A stretch of 22,054 nucleotides of DNA from contig JAFGFQ010000079.1 of NCBI GenBank assembly GCA_016930995.1, positions 1 through 22,054 on the forward strand, given 5' to 3'. Positions 1 through 7,371 of the stretch are shown here, piece by piece. The stretch comes from Thermoplasmatota archaeon. Its GTDB lineage: Archaea; Thermoplasmatota; E2; DHVEG-1. The translations under genes were made by a program, and so were the position numbers. The stretch's first letter is position 1. Every line of letters begins with the position of its first letter. A model generated the notes under the pieces. The model searched no databases. It was not told the origin of the DNA and saw nothing but the letters and a program-made list of their open reading frames with translations.

Positions 1-70
1 CCCCGTAGTGCAGCGGTTAGCACAAGAGACTCTGGATCTCTAGACACCAGTTCGAATCTGGTCGGGGCTG
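1..70 (+). tRNA. tRNA-Gln (anticodon CTG), 5' end cut by window edge
   Basis: The cloverleaf folds by hand. The acceptor 5' strand is CCCCG (1-5), lacking about two bases outside the window, and pairs with CGGGGCT (63-69). The D stem is GTGC/GCAC (8-11/20-23). The anticodon stem AGAGA/TCTCT (25-29/37-41) encloses the loop CTCTGGA, giving anticodon CTG (32-34), which reads CAG. The T stem is ACCAG/CTGGT (46-50/58-62) with loop TTCGAAT. The discriminator base is G (70). No CCA is encoded. The synthetase reading frame begins four bases later, so this tRNA probably heads the same transcript. Confidence 0.96.
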
Positions 71-74
71 TCAG

Positions 75-1775
75 ATGAGTGTGGGGACCATGGAACCAGC
101 AGAACCAATAACCAAGGATTTTATCCGGGAAATCATCGATGAGGATTTAAAGACAAATAAATACAACGGTCGGGTCCATACCCGGTTTCCCCCAGAACCG
201 AACGGATACCTTCACATCGGTCATGCGAAATCAATCTGCTTGAACTTTGGGATCGCAGAAGACTACAAGGGCTTATGCAATCTTCGATTCGACGACACGA
301 ACCCGACTAAAGAAGAGGAAGAGTATGTTCAATCCATCATCGATAACGTCCGATGGCTCGGCTTTGACTGGGAGAATCGCCTCTTCTTCGCCTCAGATTA
401 TTTCAATCAAATGTACGAGTATGCGGTCCAACTCATTAAAGCAGGAAAAGCATATGTGGACGATCTGCCGGCAGATCAAATTACAGAATTTAGAGGGACA
501 CTGACACAACCAGGGAAAAACAGCCCATACCGTGAGAGGTCTATTGAAGAAAATCTGAATCTATTTCAACGGATGAAAGCAGGTGAATTCGCTGATGGAC
601 AGAAAGTTCTGCGGGCAAAAATCGACATGGCACATCCGAACCTGAACATGCGTGACCCGGTGATGTACAGGATCCTTCATGCAAGTCACCATCGTACCGG
701 GGACATCTGGTGCATCTACCCCATGTACGACTGGGCGCATGGTCTTGAAGATTCCCTTGAAGGGATCACTCATTCGATCTGCACCCTCGAGTTTGAGAAT
801 CATCGACCGCTCTATGATTGGTTTCTGGACGCCCTAGGAGCATATCATCCGCAGCAGATAGAGTTTGCCCGTCTTAATCTCACCTACACTATCATGAGTA
901 AACGATTACTCCTTCAACTGGTGGAAGGAAAACATGTCGCTGGCTGGGATGACCCTCGCCTTCCGACCATCAGTGGGATGCGTCGTCGTGGGTATTCACC
1001 ATCCTCGATTCGTCTGTTCTGCAAACGAATCGGTGTTGCCAAATTTAACAGCATGGTTGATTTCGAGTTTCTTGAGCATAACATCAGGGAGGATTTGAAC
1101 AAGACGTCCTTGCGATTCATGGGAGTGCTTCGCCCTCTCAAGGTCGTCATTGAGAACTATCCTGATCATCAGACCGAGGAACTTGAAGCAGTGAATAACC
1201 CTGAAGACCCAACCGGTGGTACCCGGAAAATCCCGTTTTCAAAAACTCTTTTTATCGAACAGGATGATTTCATGGAGAATCCACCAAAGGATTACTATCG
1301 ACTCACACCCGGTCGTGAGGTGCGACTCCGCTACGCGTATTTCATCAAATGCAACGAGGTTATCAAAAAAGATGGGAAACCGTTCGAACTGCGATGCAGC
1401 TATGATCCTGCGACAAAGGGTGGGTATGCTCCTGATGGGAGAAAAGTAAAATCAACAATCCACTGGGTCTCCGCATCCCATGCGATTCCTGCAGAAGTCA
1501 GACTTTATGACAGGCTTTTTACTGTTGCAGATCCTCTTGCGCAAAAAGGAGTGGATTTCAAGGAATTCCTCAACCCGCATTCCCTTTTGGTGCTCCATGA
1601 CAGTCATGTCGAACCAGTCATGAGAATGCTCAAAGGATTTGATCGATTCCAATTCGAGCGCCTTGGTTATTTCTGCGTCGATCAAGATACAACAGCAAAC
1701 AACCTTGTCTTGAACAGAACCGTTGAACTGCGCGATAGCTGGGCGAAACTTCAGAAAAACACGCAGAAGAAATAA
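75..1775 (+). CDS. glnS: Glutaminyl-tRNA synthetase, bacterial type
   Basis: Cytosolic class I synthetase that charges tRNA-Gln directly with glutamine using ATP. The 566 residues align along their whole length with my recollection of E. coli GlnRS (554 residues). Visible are the nucleotide-binding block [17 protein letters not shown] with HIGH at residues 47-50, the KMSKS-equivalent MSKR at 274-277, the connective segment with DPVMYRI and [10 protein letters not shown], and a complete two-barrel anticodon-binding half (about 345-560) containing [16 protein letters not shown] 75 gives the longest frame. ATG 90 (residue 6) fits the bacterial N-terminus better and follows a GTGGGGA stretch, so it may be the true start. 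It lies between two tRNA-Gln genes. Most archaea lack this enzyme and use GluRS plus the GatDE amidotransferase, so acquisition from bacteria is likely. Confidence 0.97.
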   Translation: MSVGTMEPAEPITKDFIREIIDEDLKTNKYNGRVHTRFPPEPNGYLHIGHAKSICLNFGIAEDYKGLCNLRFDDTNPTKEEEEYVQSIIDNVRWLGFDWENRLFFASDYFNQMYEYAVQLIKAGKAYVDDLPADQITEFRGTLTQPGKNSPYRERSIEENLNLFQRMKAGEFADGQKVLRAKIDMAHPNLNMRDPVMYRILHASHHRTGDIWCIYPMYDWAHGLEDSLEGITHSICTLEFENHRPLYDWFLDALGAYHPQQIEFARLNLTYTIMSKRLLLQLVEGKHVAGWDDPRLPTISGMRRRGYSPSSIRLFCKRIGVAKFNSMVDFEFLEHNIREDLNKTSLRFMGVLRPLKVVIENYPDHQTEELEAVNNPEDPTGGTRKIPFSKTLFIEQDDFMENPPKDYYRLTPGREVRLRYAYFIKCNEVIKKDGKPFELRCSYDPATKGGYAPDGRKVKSTIHWVSASHAIPAEVRLYDRLFTVADPLAQKGVDFKEFLNPHSLLVLHDSHVEPVMRMLKGFDRFQFERLGYFCVDQDTTANNLVLNRTVELRDSWAKLQKNTQKK

Positions 1776-1802
1776 CTTGCCATCCCCCCTTTGAGAAAGC
1801 AT

Positions 1803-1815
1803 ATGCTTAAATAAA
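1803..1815 (+). promoter_or_regulatory. TATA-like box for tRNA-Gln(TTG)
   Basis: The A+T-rich GCTTAAATAAAAT element lies about 27-39 bases before the mature tRNA 5' end, where an archaeal TATA box is expected. The tRNA may therefore have its own promoter in addition to any read-through from the synthetase gene. Confidence 0.5.
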
Positions 1816-1841
1816 ATTAAAGATTCCCGGTATGAGAATCT

Positions 1842-1912
1842 AGCCCCGTGGTGTAGTGGCAACATTTTGGCCTTTGGAGCCAACGTCGGCGGTTCAAATC
1901 CGCCCGGGGCTG
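1842..1912 (+). tRNA. tRNA-Gln (anticodon TTG)
   Basis: A complete cloverleaf. The acceptor is AGCCCCG/CGGGGCT (1842-1848/1905-1911). The D stem is GTG/CAT (1851-1853/1863-1865). The anticodon stem TTGGC/GCCAA (1867-1871/1879-1883) encloses the loop CTTTGGA with anticodon TTG (1874-1876), which reads CAA and CAG. The T stem is GGCGG/CCGCC with loop TTCAAAT. The discriminator is G1912, and no CCA is encoded. It shares the acceptor stem and discriminator with the CTG isoacceptor at the window start. Together they cover both Gln codons and bracket the synthetase gene. Confidence 0.97.
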
Positions 1913-1926
1913 TCTATTTTTTTTAA
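1913..1926 (+). terminator. T-rich terminator after tRNA-Gln
   Basis: TCTATTTTTTTTAA directly follows the tRNA. Archaeal RNA polymerase commonly terminates on such oligo-T runs without a hairpin. The remaining bases up to the next gene are A+T-rich, with no further gene visible. Confidence 0.5.
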
Positions 1927-2063
1927 TAATTATATGATGTATATCCCATGTGTTTTATTATCAATTAATAAAAAATAACTGCTTGTTTTTCCGTCTCATC
2001 TATCCAACTATACGTTTAAATAGTGCAGCAACAATACACACGTAATTTAAGGAAGTAATAGAT

Positions 2064-2231
2064 ATGTATAGAGAAGATCGACGCGATCGTTTTGGGGGCG
2101 CACCACGAGAAATGCATAAGGCAACCTGTGCAGATTGTGGGAAAGAATGTGAAGTTCCGTTTAAACCAAATGGGACAAAACCTGTCTACTGCAGGGACTG
2201 TTATCAGAAACATCGGCCGAAGAGATTTTAG
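2064..2231 (+). CDS. Small zinc-binding CxxC protein, 55 aa
   Basis: A short frame beginning MYREDRRDRF and ending KHRPKRF. It carries CADCGKEC (Cys22, Cys25, Cys29) and VYCRDCY (Cys43, Cys46), a treble-cysteine arrangement typical of a small zinc ribbon, flanked by basic tails. The block MHKATCADCGKECEVPFKP is one I recall from many short archaeal and bacterial proteins and from tails of some RNA helicases, so nucleic-acid binding is plausible but unproven. AAGGAAG about 10 bases before the ATG can serve as ribosome site. It stands alone between tRNA-Gln(TTG) and the aldolase-like gene. The motif density makes a chance frame unlikely. Confidence 0.85.
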   Translation: MYREDRRDRFGGAPREMHKATCADCGKECEVPFKPNGTKPVYCRDCYQKHRPKRF

Positions 2232-2314
2232 TAAAAAAATGATGAGATTTTCGATTCATTATTTTTACAAAATCTTTTTCCCTTTTTTTCTCCTCTTCTG
2301 AGAAGATAGAAGAT

Positions 2315-2323
2315 TTTTTATAA
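2315..2323 (+). promoter_or_regulatory. TATA box for a leaderless transcript of the aldolase-like gene
   Basis: TTTTTATAA is centred about 26 bases before ATG 2345, and no Shine-Dalgarno match lies between them. This spacing implies transcription starting at or within a base or two of the start codon. Confidence 0.55.
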
Positions 2324-2344
2324 CAAGTACCGGTTGGTCTGTCT

Positions 2345-3385
2345 ATGTCAGCATTTGCTGGGTTTGGAAGCGATAATCACTCTGGGGTACATCCGGATAT
2401 TTTAAATGCTCTTCAAGACGTCAATGATGGATATGTCGTTGCGTATGGCAATGACGACTATACCAAAAAAGCCATCAAACAGTTAAAAGAGATGTTCGGA
2501 AAGCAAACCGCGGTTTTTTTTGTGTACAACGGGACTGCGACAAACATCCTTGGCTTGCGAAATGTCACAGATTCGTATCATTCAATACTCTGTGCAGAGA
2601 GTGCTCATCTTACCGTTCATGAATGCTGTGGCCCTGAGAATTATATCGGATGTAAACTCGTGACCATCCCAACCAAGGATGGAAAACTGAGGGTTGACCA
2701 AATCGAGCCCTATATCATGGGTGTGGGTGATCCCCATATGGCTCAACCACATGTCATTTCTCTTACCCAGGCGACCGAACGAGGAACTGTGTATCGTGAA
2801 AAAGAAATTCAGAAGCTTGCTGATTTCGCCCATGATCATGGAATGCTACTTCATATGGATGGTGCACGATTATGCAATGCAGCAGCTTTCTTAAAAATTG
2901 GTTTGAATGATATTTGCGGGAAAGTCGGGGTGGACGTCTTATCATTTGGTGGAACAAAAAATGGAATGATGTATGGAGAAGCAGTCGTGTTTTTTGATAA
3001 AAATCTTGCGAAGAATTTCGAATTTATTCGAAAACAAGGCATGCAACTCACCAGTAAAATGAGGTACATCTCCGCACAGTTCTCTGCATTTCTCAGTAAC
3101 GAGCTTTGGCTGCGCAACGCCGTCCATGCCAATGAGATGGCACAGCTTCTTGCCAAGCACCTCCGTAGGATCCCTGGAGTACAGATCACCCAGAAGGTCG
3201 AGGCAAATATGGTCTATGCGATTATCCCCAATCGCTGTATCATGCGTCTTCAGAAACAGTACTATTTCCATCGATTCAATGAAAGGACCTGTGAAGTACG
3301 GCTCATGTGCTCGTTTACCACACAACGAGAAGATGTGCTTTTATTTGCCGAAGCACTACAAAAAGCAATCCGTGATGAAAATTAA
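2345..3385 (+). CDS. PLP-dependent threonine-aldolase-like / beta-eliminating lyase family protein
   Basis: Fold-type I PLP enzyme of 346 residues, about the usual length for low-specificity L-threonine aldolase, which splits threonine or allo-threonine to glycine and acetaldehyde. The N-terminal GSDNHSGVHPDIL and YGNDDYTKK match the family opening. HMDGARLCNA supplies the cofactor-binding Asp and a conserved Arg. SFGGTKNGM holds the predicted Schiff-base lysine, Lys205. The substrate cannot be settled from the sequence: the family also contains tyrosine/tryptophan-type lyases and related aldolases. The gene is probably leaderless. Its stop codon shares the tetranucleotide TTAA with the stop of the convergent transporter gene. 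Confidence 0.9.
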   Translation: MSAFAGFGSDNHSGVHPDILNALQDVNDGYVVAYGNDDYTKKAIKQLKEMFGKQTAVFFVYNGTATNILGLRNVTDSYHSILCAESAHLTVHECCGPENYIGCKLVTIPTKDGKLRVDQIEPYIMGVGDPHMAQPHVISLTQATERGTVYREKEIQKLADFAHDHGMLLHMDGARLCNAAAFLKIGLNDICGKVGVDVLSFGGTKNGMMYGEAVVFFDKNLAKNFEFIRKQGMQLTSKMRYISAQFSAFLSNELWLRNAVHANEMAQLLAKHLRRIPGVQITQKVEANMVYAIIPNRCIMRLQKQYYFHRFNERTCEVRLMCSFTTQREDVLLFAEALQKAIRDEN

Positions 3386-4272
3386 GGATATTTTTCCTTT
3401 TTTGAGAGGAGATAGACCCCACCAAATAGTGTCACGATTCCTATGATTTGCATCCCTGTGATTTGTTCATTGAGAAAAAGAAGTGCAAGGAGTGCAGCGA
3501 AGAACGGTGTTGACAACTCAAGACCACCGACCTGTGCGGTTTTCAGTCGTTTTAACCCTTCATAGTAGAGTATGGTTCCTATCCCGATGATGACACCAAC
3601 ATACACCTGGTACATATTTGCAATGTAGAGCGATGATGACAGCCCGAGATATGCTGCAAATACAAGGGAGGGAAAGAAAAACCGATAGAAGGTAATCACC
3701 CCTGCGTTGACCATTGTGAGATACTTTTTCATCACAATTGCTGCAGTTGCCCATGTAATAGTGGCGATTAAGACAATAAGGTCACCTATGGTGCCGAATT
3801 TGAGGGTGATGAAGTTTTCCATCGTCTTGGTGGTTACGAGTAATCCTGAGAGAATCATCAGGCCGATGCCGAGGTAATCAAATTTTGTTAGAACATCGGT
3901 TTTGAGTAGGAAGAACCCAAAGGCGATGATGAAGACGGGCTGCATATGTCCTAGGATAACTGCGTTGATTACAGGGATTTTTGAAAGAGCGAAAAAATAC
4001 ATGAAATCCGCAATAAGTGTTCCGACAAACGCGATATAAAGCAACGGTGAAATCTGTTGTCTTGTCACCCTCAGAGAGGATTGCTTTGTAAGTAGAATAT
4101 AGATGAAGGCGGTACACGCAGCAACAAACGCTCGAAGAGCTGAGGTATGGAAAACATCTGAGTTGGTATAGGAAAGTTTTGCAAGAATCGGTTCTATCGC
4201 CCACATGATACTCGCAAGTAGTATCGCGATTACACCAAGATGTTTCGTGTTCACAAGTAATGTTAAAAGCAT
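3382..4272 (-). CDS. EamA/DMT-superfamily transporter
   Basis: A 296-residue integral membrane protein with about ten hydrophobic helices in two similar halves. The first half begins GVIAILLASIMWAIEPILAKLSY; the second begins GDLIVLIATITWATAAIVMKKYL. This is the inverted-duplication layout of EamA drug/metabolite exporters. The C-terminal helix pair with PFFAALLALLFLNEQIT is also typical. The substrate is unknown. The annotated ATG has no clear ribosome site. A TATA-like sequence at 4281-4290 is better spaced for a leaderless GTG start at 4254 (residue 7), which would remove only MLLTLL. It lies 52 bases downstream of the molybdopterin operon on the same strand and converges on the aldolase-like gene. 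Confidence 0.92.
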   Translation of the reverse strand: MLLTLLVNTKHLGVIAILLASIMWAIEPILAKLSYTNSDVFHTSALRAFVAACTAFIYILLTKQSSLRVTRQQISPLLYIAFVGTLIADFMYFFALSKIPVINAVILGHMQPVFIIAFGFFLLKTDVLTKFDYLGIGLMILSGLLVTTKTMENFITLKFGTIGDLIVLIATITWATAAIVMKKYLTMVNAGVITFYRFFFPSLVFAAYLGLSSSLYIANMYQVYVGVIIGIGTILYYEGLKRLKTAQVGGLELSTPFFAALLALLFLNEQITGMQIIGIVTLFGGVYLLSKKEKYP

Positions 4273-4324
4273 CAGAGCTTAAATTATTTCGTAAGGTTGG
4301 AAAAAAAAAATCGTGTTGAAGATG

Positions 4325-4570
4325 CTAGCGGTTCCTCATTTTTTTGATTATTGGAAAAACTATATGTAAGACTAACAGAACAATGAATGGGAGAATCAAA
4401 TTCGAATGAATTTGAAAGGATATTAGTTTTGATACCGTCCCACCCGTCAGTGCTTCAAGAAGCTGGTAATTCGTCATACCATATCCGGTGACGATGAAAA
4501 CGATAATCACACTTGTCAGGAGTATATGGGTGAATATTTCACTCATCCGGAGTATATGCACAGCGGTCAT
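4325..4570 (-). CDS. Small two-helix membrane protein, possible heme b anchor
   Basis: An 81-residue protein with hydrophobic helices at about residues 12-33 and 57-77 and a basic KKMRNR tail. Histidines lie at positions 15, 55 and 69, within or at the ends of the helices, as in small cytochrome-b-like subunits. Its ATG overlaps the TGA of the upstream molybdopterin-domain gene (ATGA), so the two are translationally coupled. By analogy with the YedY/YedZ (MsrP/MsrQ) pair, it could pass electrons to or from the exported enzyme, but it is much shorter than YedZ. The heme role is inference: I recognise no named family with certainty. Confidence 0.8.
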   Translation of the reverse strand: MTAVHILRMSEIFTHILLTSVIIVFIVTGYGMTNYQLLEALTGGTVSKLISFQIHSNLILPFIVLLVLHIVFPIIKKMRNR

Positions 4571-5238
4571 TCCCCAAAGAAGCTTTCGTTGAGATCACCG
4601 GTGTTAGAATACCCTCTGCTTTCCCAATATCCCTTATACTCTGGGTTCTCAGACAGTTCAATTTCGGTGACCCATTTAATCCACTTGTATCCCCATTTGC
4701 TTTCTGCGACCAGTTGAAAGGGAAATCCTCGTTCTGGCGGGAGAGTGGCATTGTTCATCTTATAGGCAAGAAGGATGTTATTTTCTGTTGTATAATTCAA
4801 GGGAAAAGAAGTGGTGTAACCGTCGTATGCCTTGAATACGAGCGTATTGGCCGATGAGGTTGGTTGTGCTTGACTGAGGAGGTCGCGAATAAGAAAACCT
4901 TCCCAGAGGATTTTAACGCTCCAGCCTTCAACGCACTCCAAGGTAACGACTTTTTTATACGGTTGGAAATTCGTGATGATCTCTTCGTAGGTGTAGTTTT
5001 TTTGTGTTGTAACCAGCCCTGTTATCTTCAATTGATAGGTTGTTGTGTTGAGATATTGAGGCCCTTTAATCGAATTTTCCCGAAAGTCATTTACAGAGGA
5101 GAGTTTCTCGCCTTGATAGTCTCGTATTTCAACTGCGTCGAGTTGTATGTTTTGTTGTTCGAAACATCCCGTAAAAGAGGAAGCTATGAGAATCAGCAGT
5201 CCAAGAGACAGTAAGGTTATTGATGAAATCTTCTTCAT
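4567..5238 (-). CDS. Lipoprotein with oxidoreductase molybdopterin-binding domain
   Basis: A 223-residue exported lipoprotein. The start MKKISSITLL is chosen over an upstream TTG because GGAG lies nine bases before it. A signal helix ends in the lipobox FTGC with Cys25. The rest resembles the sulfite-oxidase/YedY molybdopterin fold: VVTLECVEGWSVKILWEG contains Cys102, the expected molybdenum ligand, followed by GYTTSFPL, LLAYKMN and PFQLVAESKWGYKWIKW. This fits a small redox enzyme on the outer face of the membrane, acting on sulfur or nitrogen oxides or oxidised methionine; the substrate is unknown. It is the first gene of a coupled pair with the 81-residue membrane protein. A perfect 18-base palindrome lies just upstream. 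Confidence 0.9.
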   Translation of the reverse strand: MKKISSITLLSLGLLILIASSFTGCFEQQNIQLDAVEIRDYQGEKLSSVNDFRENSIKGPQYLNTTTYQLKITGLVTTQKNYTYEEIITNFQPYKKVVTLECVEGWSVKILWEGFLIRDLLSQAQPTSSANTLVFKAYDGYTTSFPLNYTTENNILLAYKMNNATLPPERGFPFQLVAESKWGYKWIKWVTEIELSENPEYKGYWESRGYSNTGDLNESFFGE

Positions 5239-5253
5239 AGGTATTATCTCCGG

Positions 5254-5271
5254 TATTAACAATTGTTAATA
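5254..5271. promoter_or_regulatory. Perfect 18-base palindrome, candidate operator
   Basis: TATTAACAATTGTTAATA equals its own reverse complement. It lies 16-33 bases before the predicted start of the molybdopterin lipoprotein gene. A TATA-like ATTAAATAC around 5288-5296 would place the transcription start inside it, a position suited to repression. A 19-base core extending to 5274 recurs with one mismatch at 15753-15771. Confidence 0.6.
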
Positions 5272-5477
5272 TTTAGGCTGCGGGAGTATTTAATAGTATC
5301 GCTTCTAACACAATCTCTACTCGTTTGACTTCGTCACGGAAATGTATATCATCATCAGTACCGACGAAGAACCAAAAAATGCAGAGACATCATCCATTTC
5401 TTTCTGAATTCTCAATATCAGGAAGTCCAATGGAAAAACGTCAAAAAAGAAATAAAACATTTTGTAATTTTATAAAG

Positions 5478-5491
5478 ATATTTTTATATAC
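5478..5491 (+). promoter_or_regulatory. TATA-region 14-mer upstream of first PKD gene
   Basis: ATATTTTTATATAC contains a strong TATA box about 50 bases before ATG 5540, predicting a leader of roughly 25-30 bases that includes GGAGGT. The identical 14-mer precedes the paralogous gene at 7316-7329. The surrounding 5272-5539 holds only A+T-rich promoter-like sequence. Confidence 0.55.
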
Positions 5492-5539
5492 GTCCTTAAA
5501 CAAAAGAGTCAGTAGAGTAAATTTTGGAGGTAGGTCGAG

Positions 5540-7237
5540 ATGTTTAAACAAAAGAAAAAAAGAGTTGTTTGCCTAACTATAATGCTAGTGTTAACTGCAT
5601 TTGTTGGCTTATCGACAAATGTTAGCGCAGAGGATCTCATAGCTGATGCGGGAGGACCATACGAAGCCTATGAATGTGAAGAAATAACACTTGATGCATC
5701 TGGTTCCTCGGGTGGTTCTGGACCACTGATGTATCAATGGGATTTCGGGTATGGATGGACAGGATGGTCATCGGGACAATATTATCCAATGATATGGCTA
5801 GATAACGGTGTTCATTCGATATCACTTCAGGTCACCGATGGGATAACGATTGCAGAAGACACAACAACAGTTACACTATTAAACAAACCACCAGAGATTC
5901 TCTCCATCGAAGGTCCGGTGGATGAGGTAACTGTCGGTGAAGAGATCGATCTGTTGGTTCTTTTCTTCGATGGATTACCAGACCCACGAGGTTTTATTCT
6001 TTCCATGGATTCCTATACAGGAACGATTTACTGGGACGACGGCAACTCAGAATCATTCTTGTTTGAACCAGAAGACGTTATCGACACGGGCGACCAAATG
6101 TACTTCATCCTAGAAGCAAGCCATACGTACTTGGATACTGGTATATATGAAATCATAGTCTTAATCACAGATGATGATGGCGGACAAGTAACAGGGTATT
6201 GGACGGTCTTGGTCGACGGTGGTTTACCTGCATTGGTAGTTGATGCAGGACCTGATGGACTCATCGATGAGGGATCACTGTTATTAAGTGCAGGTTCGCT
6301 TTCAGACACAATGGGGTTGTACAGCGCTCTAGTTGACTACGGAGACGGATCGGGACCTCAAGGACTCCTTCTCAATCCCGATAATACCTTTGCGCTCCAA
6401 CACCAGTATTGTGAGAATGGAACCTATGTCGTCCTTGTCACCGTGTTCTACGGAGGCGTACTCTGCGGATCAGACGATGCGATAATCACTGTTAATAACG
6501 TCCCACCGACCATTACCTCGTTGTATAGTTCATCATTAGATCCAGTTCAACTCGGTACACCAATTCTCTTAACCGGGGAGTTCTTTGACCCTGGAAGTGA
6601 GGATACCCATACAGCTACAATCGAATGGGGCGATGGTGGAATAACAATGATCAGTGTACTTGATGGAACGTATCTTGTGACAGGAAGTCATACGTACGCT
6701 GACGCGGGTGTCTATCAGATAACACTCACAGTCGCTGATGATGACGGGGGATCTGACTCGGAGATCCTGCAACATTATATCGTTGTGTTCGACCCAGATG
6801 GTGGTTTTGTCACCGGTGGTGGGTGGATCATTGCCCCACCGGGATCGTACCCTACAGACCCGACACTCACTGGTAAAGCAACCTTCGGGTTTGTGTCAAA
6901 ATACAAGAAAGGCCAGAGTACACCCAGTGGCAATACTGAATTCCAGTTCCATGCAGCAAACATGAATTTCCATTCGCATCTGTACCTCTGGTTAGTCATT
7001 ACCAACTGCAAAGCGATGTATAAAGGTGTTGGGACTATCAACGGTGAGGGGCTCTATGGATTCATGCTCACTGCCATTGACGGCCAGATAAATGGAGGCG
7101 GCGGTGTGGATAAATTACGAATGAAAATCTGGGATACAGACGGCAACATCATTTTCGACAACAATCTGGGATTACCAAATGACGACGACCCAGTTACAGC
7201 GCTAAGCAGTGGCCAGATTACTATCCATAAAAAATAA
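5540..7237 (+). CDS. Exported multi-PKD-domain surface protein with C-terminal GGGWI-type domain
   Basis: A 565-residue protein with a signal peptide ending near VSAED (about residues 1-30). About four beta-sandwich PKD or Ig-like domains follow: IADAGGPYEAY opens the first (about 34-115); the others carry GTIYWDDGNSE, SALVDYGDGSGP and ATIEWGDGG cores with SHTYADAGVYQITLTV endings. From about residue 421, GGFVTGGGWI, FGFVSKYKKG, EFQFHAANMNFHS and YGFMLTAIDGQI mark a C-terminal domain that I recall from many exported bacterial and archaeal proteins. The ribosome site GGAGG is nine bases before the ATG. No transmembrane tail is visible, so it is probably secreted or non-covalently attached. It likely acts in adhesion or surface structure; no catalytic motif is seen. 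Its N-terminal half is paralogous to the next gene. Confidence 0.9.
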   Translation: MFKQKKKRVVCLTIMLVLTAFVGLSTNVSAEDLIADAGGPYEAYECEEITLDASGSSGGSGPLMYQWDFGYGWTGWSSGQYYPMIWLDNGVHSISLQVTDGITIAEDTTTVTLLNKPPEILSIEGPVDEVTVGEEIDLLVLFFDGLPDPRGFILSMDSYTGTIYWDDGNSESFLFEPEDVIDTGDQMYFILEASHTYLDTGIYEIIVLITDDDGGQVTGYWTVLVDGGLPALVVDAGPDGLIDEGSLLLSAGSLSDTMGLYSALVDYGDGSGPQGLLLNPDNTFALQHQYCENGTYVVLVTVFYGGVLCGSDDAIITVNNVPPTITSLYSSSLDPVQLGTPILLTGEFFDPGSEDTHTATIEWGDGGITMISVLDGTYLVTGSHTYADAGVYQITLTVADDDGGSDSEILQHYIVVFDPDGGFVTGGGWIIAPPGSYPTDPTLTGKATFGFVSKYKKGQSTPSGNTEFQFHAANMNFHSHLYLWLVITNCKAMYKGVGTINGEGLYGFMLTAIDGQINGGGGVDKLRMKIWDTDGNIIFDNNLGLPNDDDPVTALSSGQITIHKK

Positions 7238-7315
7238 TGAACGACACACCATCTTTTTTTCTTTTTTTGTTATAGTAACAGTTTGTCTATCTATATATTA
7301 TGTTATTCTTCCCGA

Positions 7316-7329
7316 ATATTTTTATATAC
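7316..7329 (+). promoter_or_regulatory. TATA-region 14-mer upstream of second PKD gene
   Basis: ATATTTTTATATAC, identical to 5478-5491, lies 43 bases before the chosen ATG 7372. The duplicated promoter core fits tandem gene duplication and suggests joint regulation. Confidence 0.55.
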
Positions 7330-7371
7330 TTTGCATGACAAAATACACTATGGTAGGTGGAGGTATTAGCT

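Noticed and set aside
1452..1883. 143-codon minus-strand frame over the end of glnS and tRNA-Gln
   Set aside because: It runs antisense through a certain synthetase gene and into a tRNA, has no domain and no ribosome site.
5325..5576. 83-codon plus-strand frame before the first PKD gene
   Set aside because: It spans the PKD promoter and ribosome site, is basic and low in complexity, and overlaps the real start in another frame.
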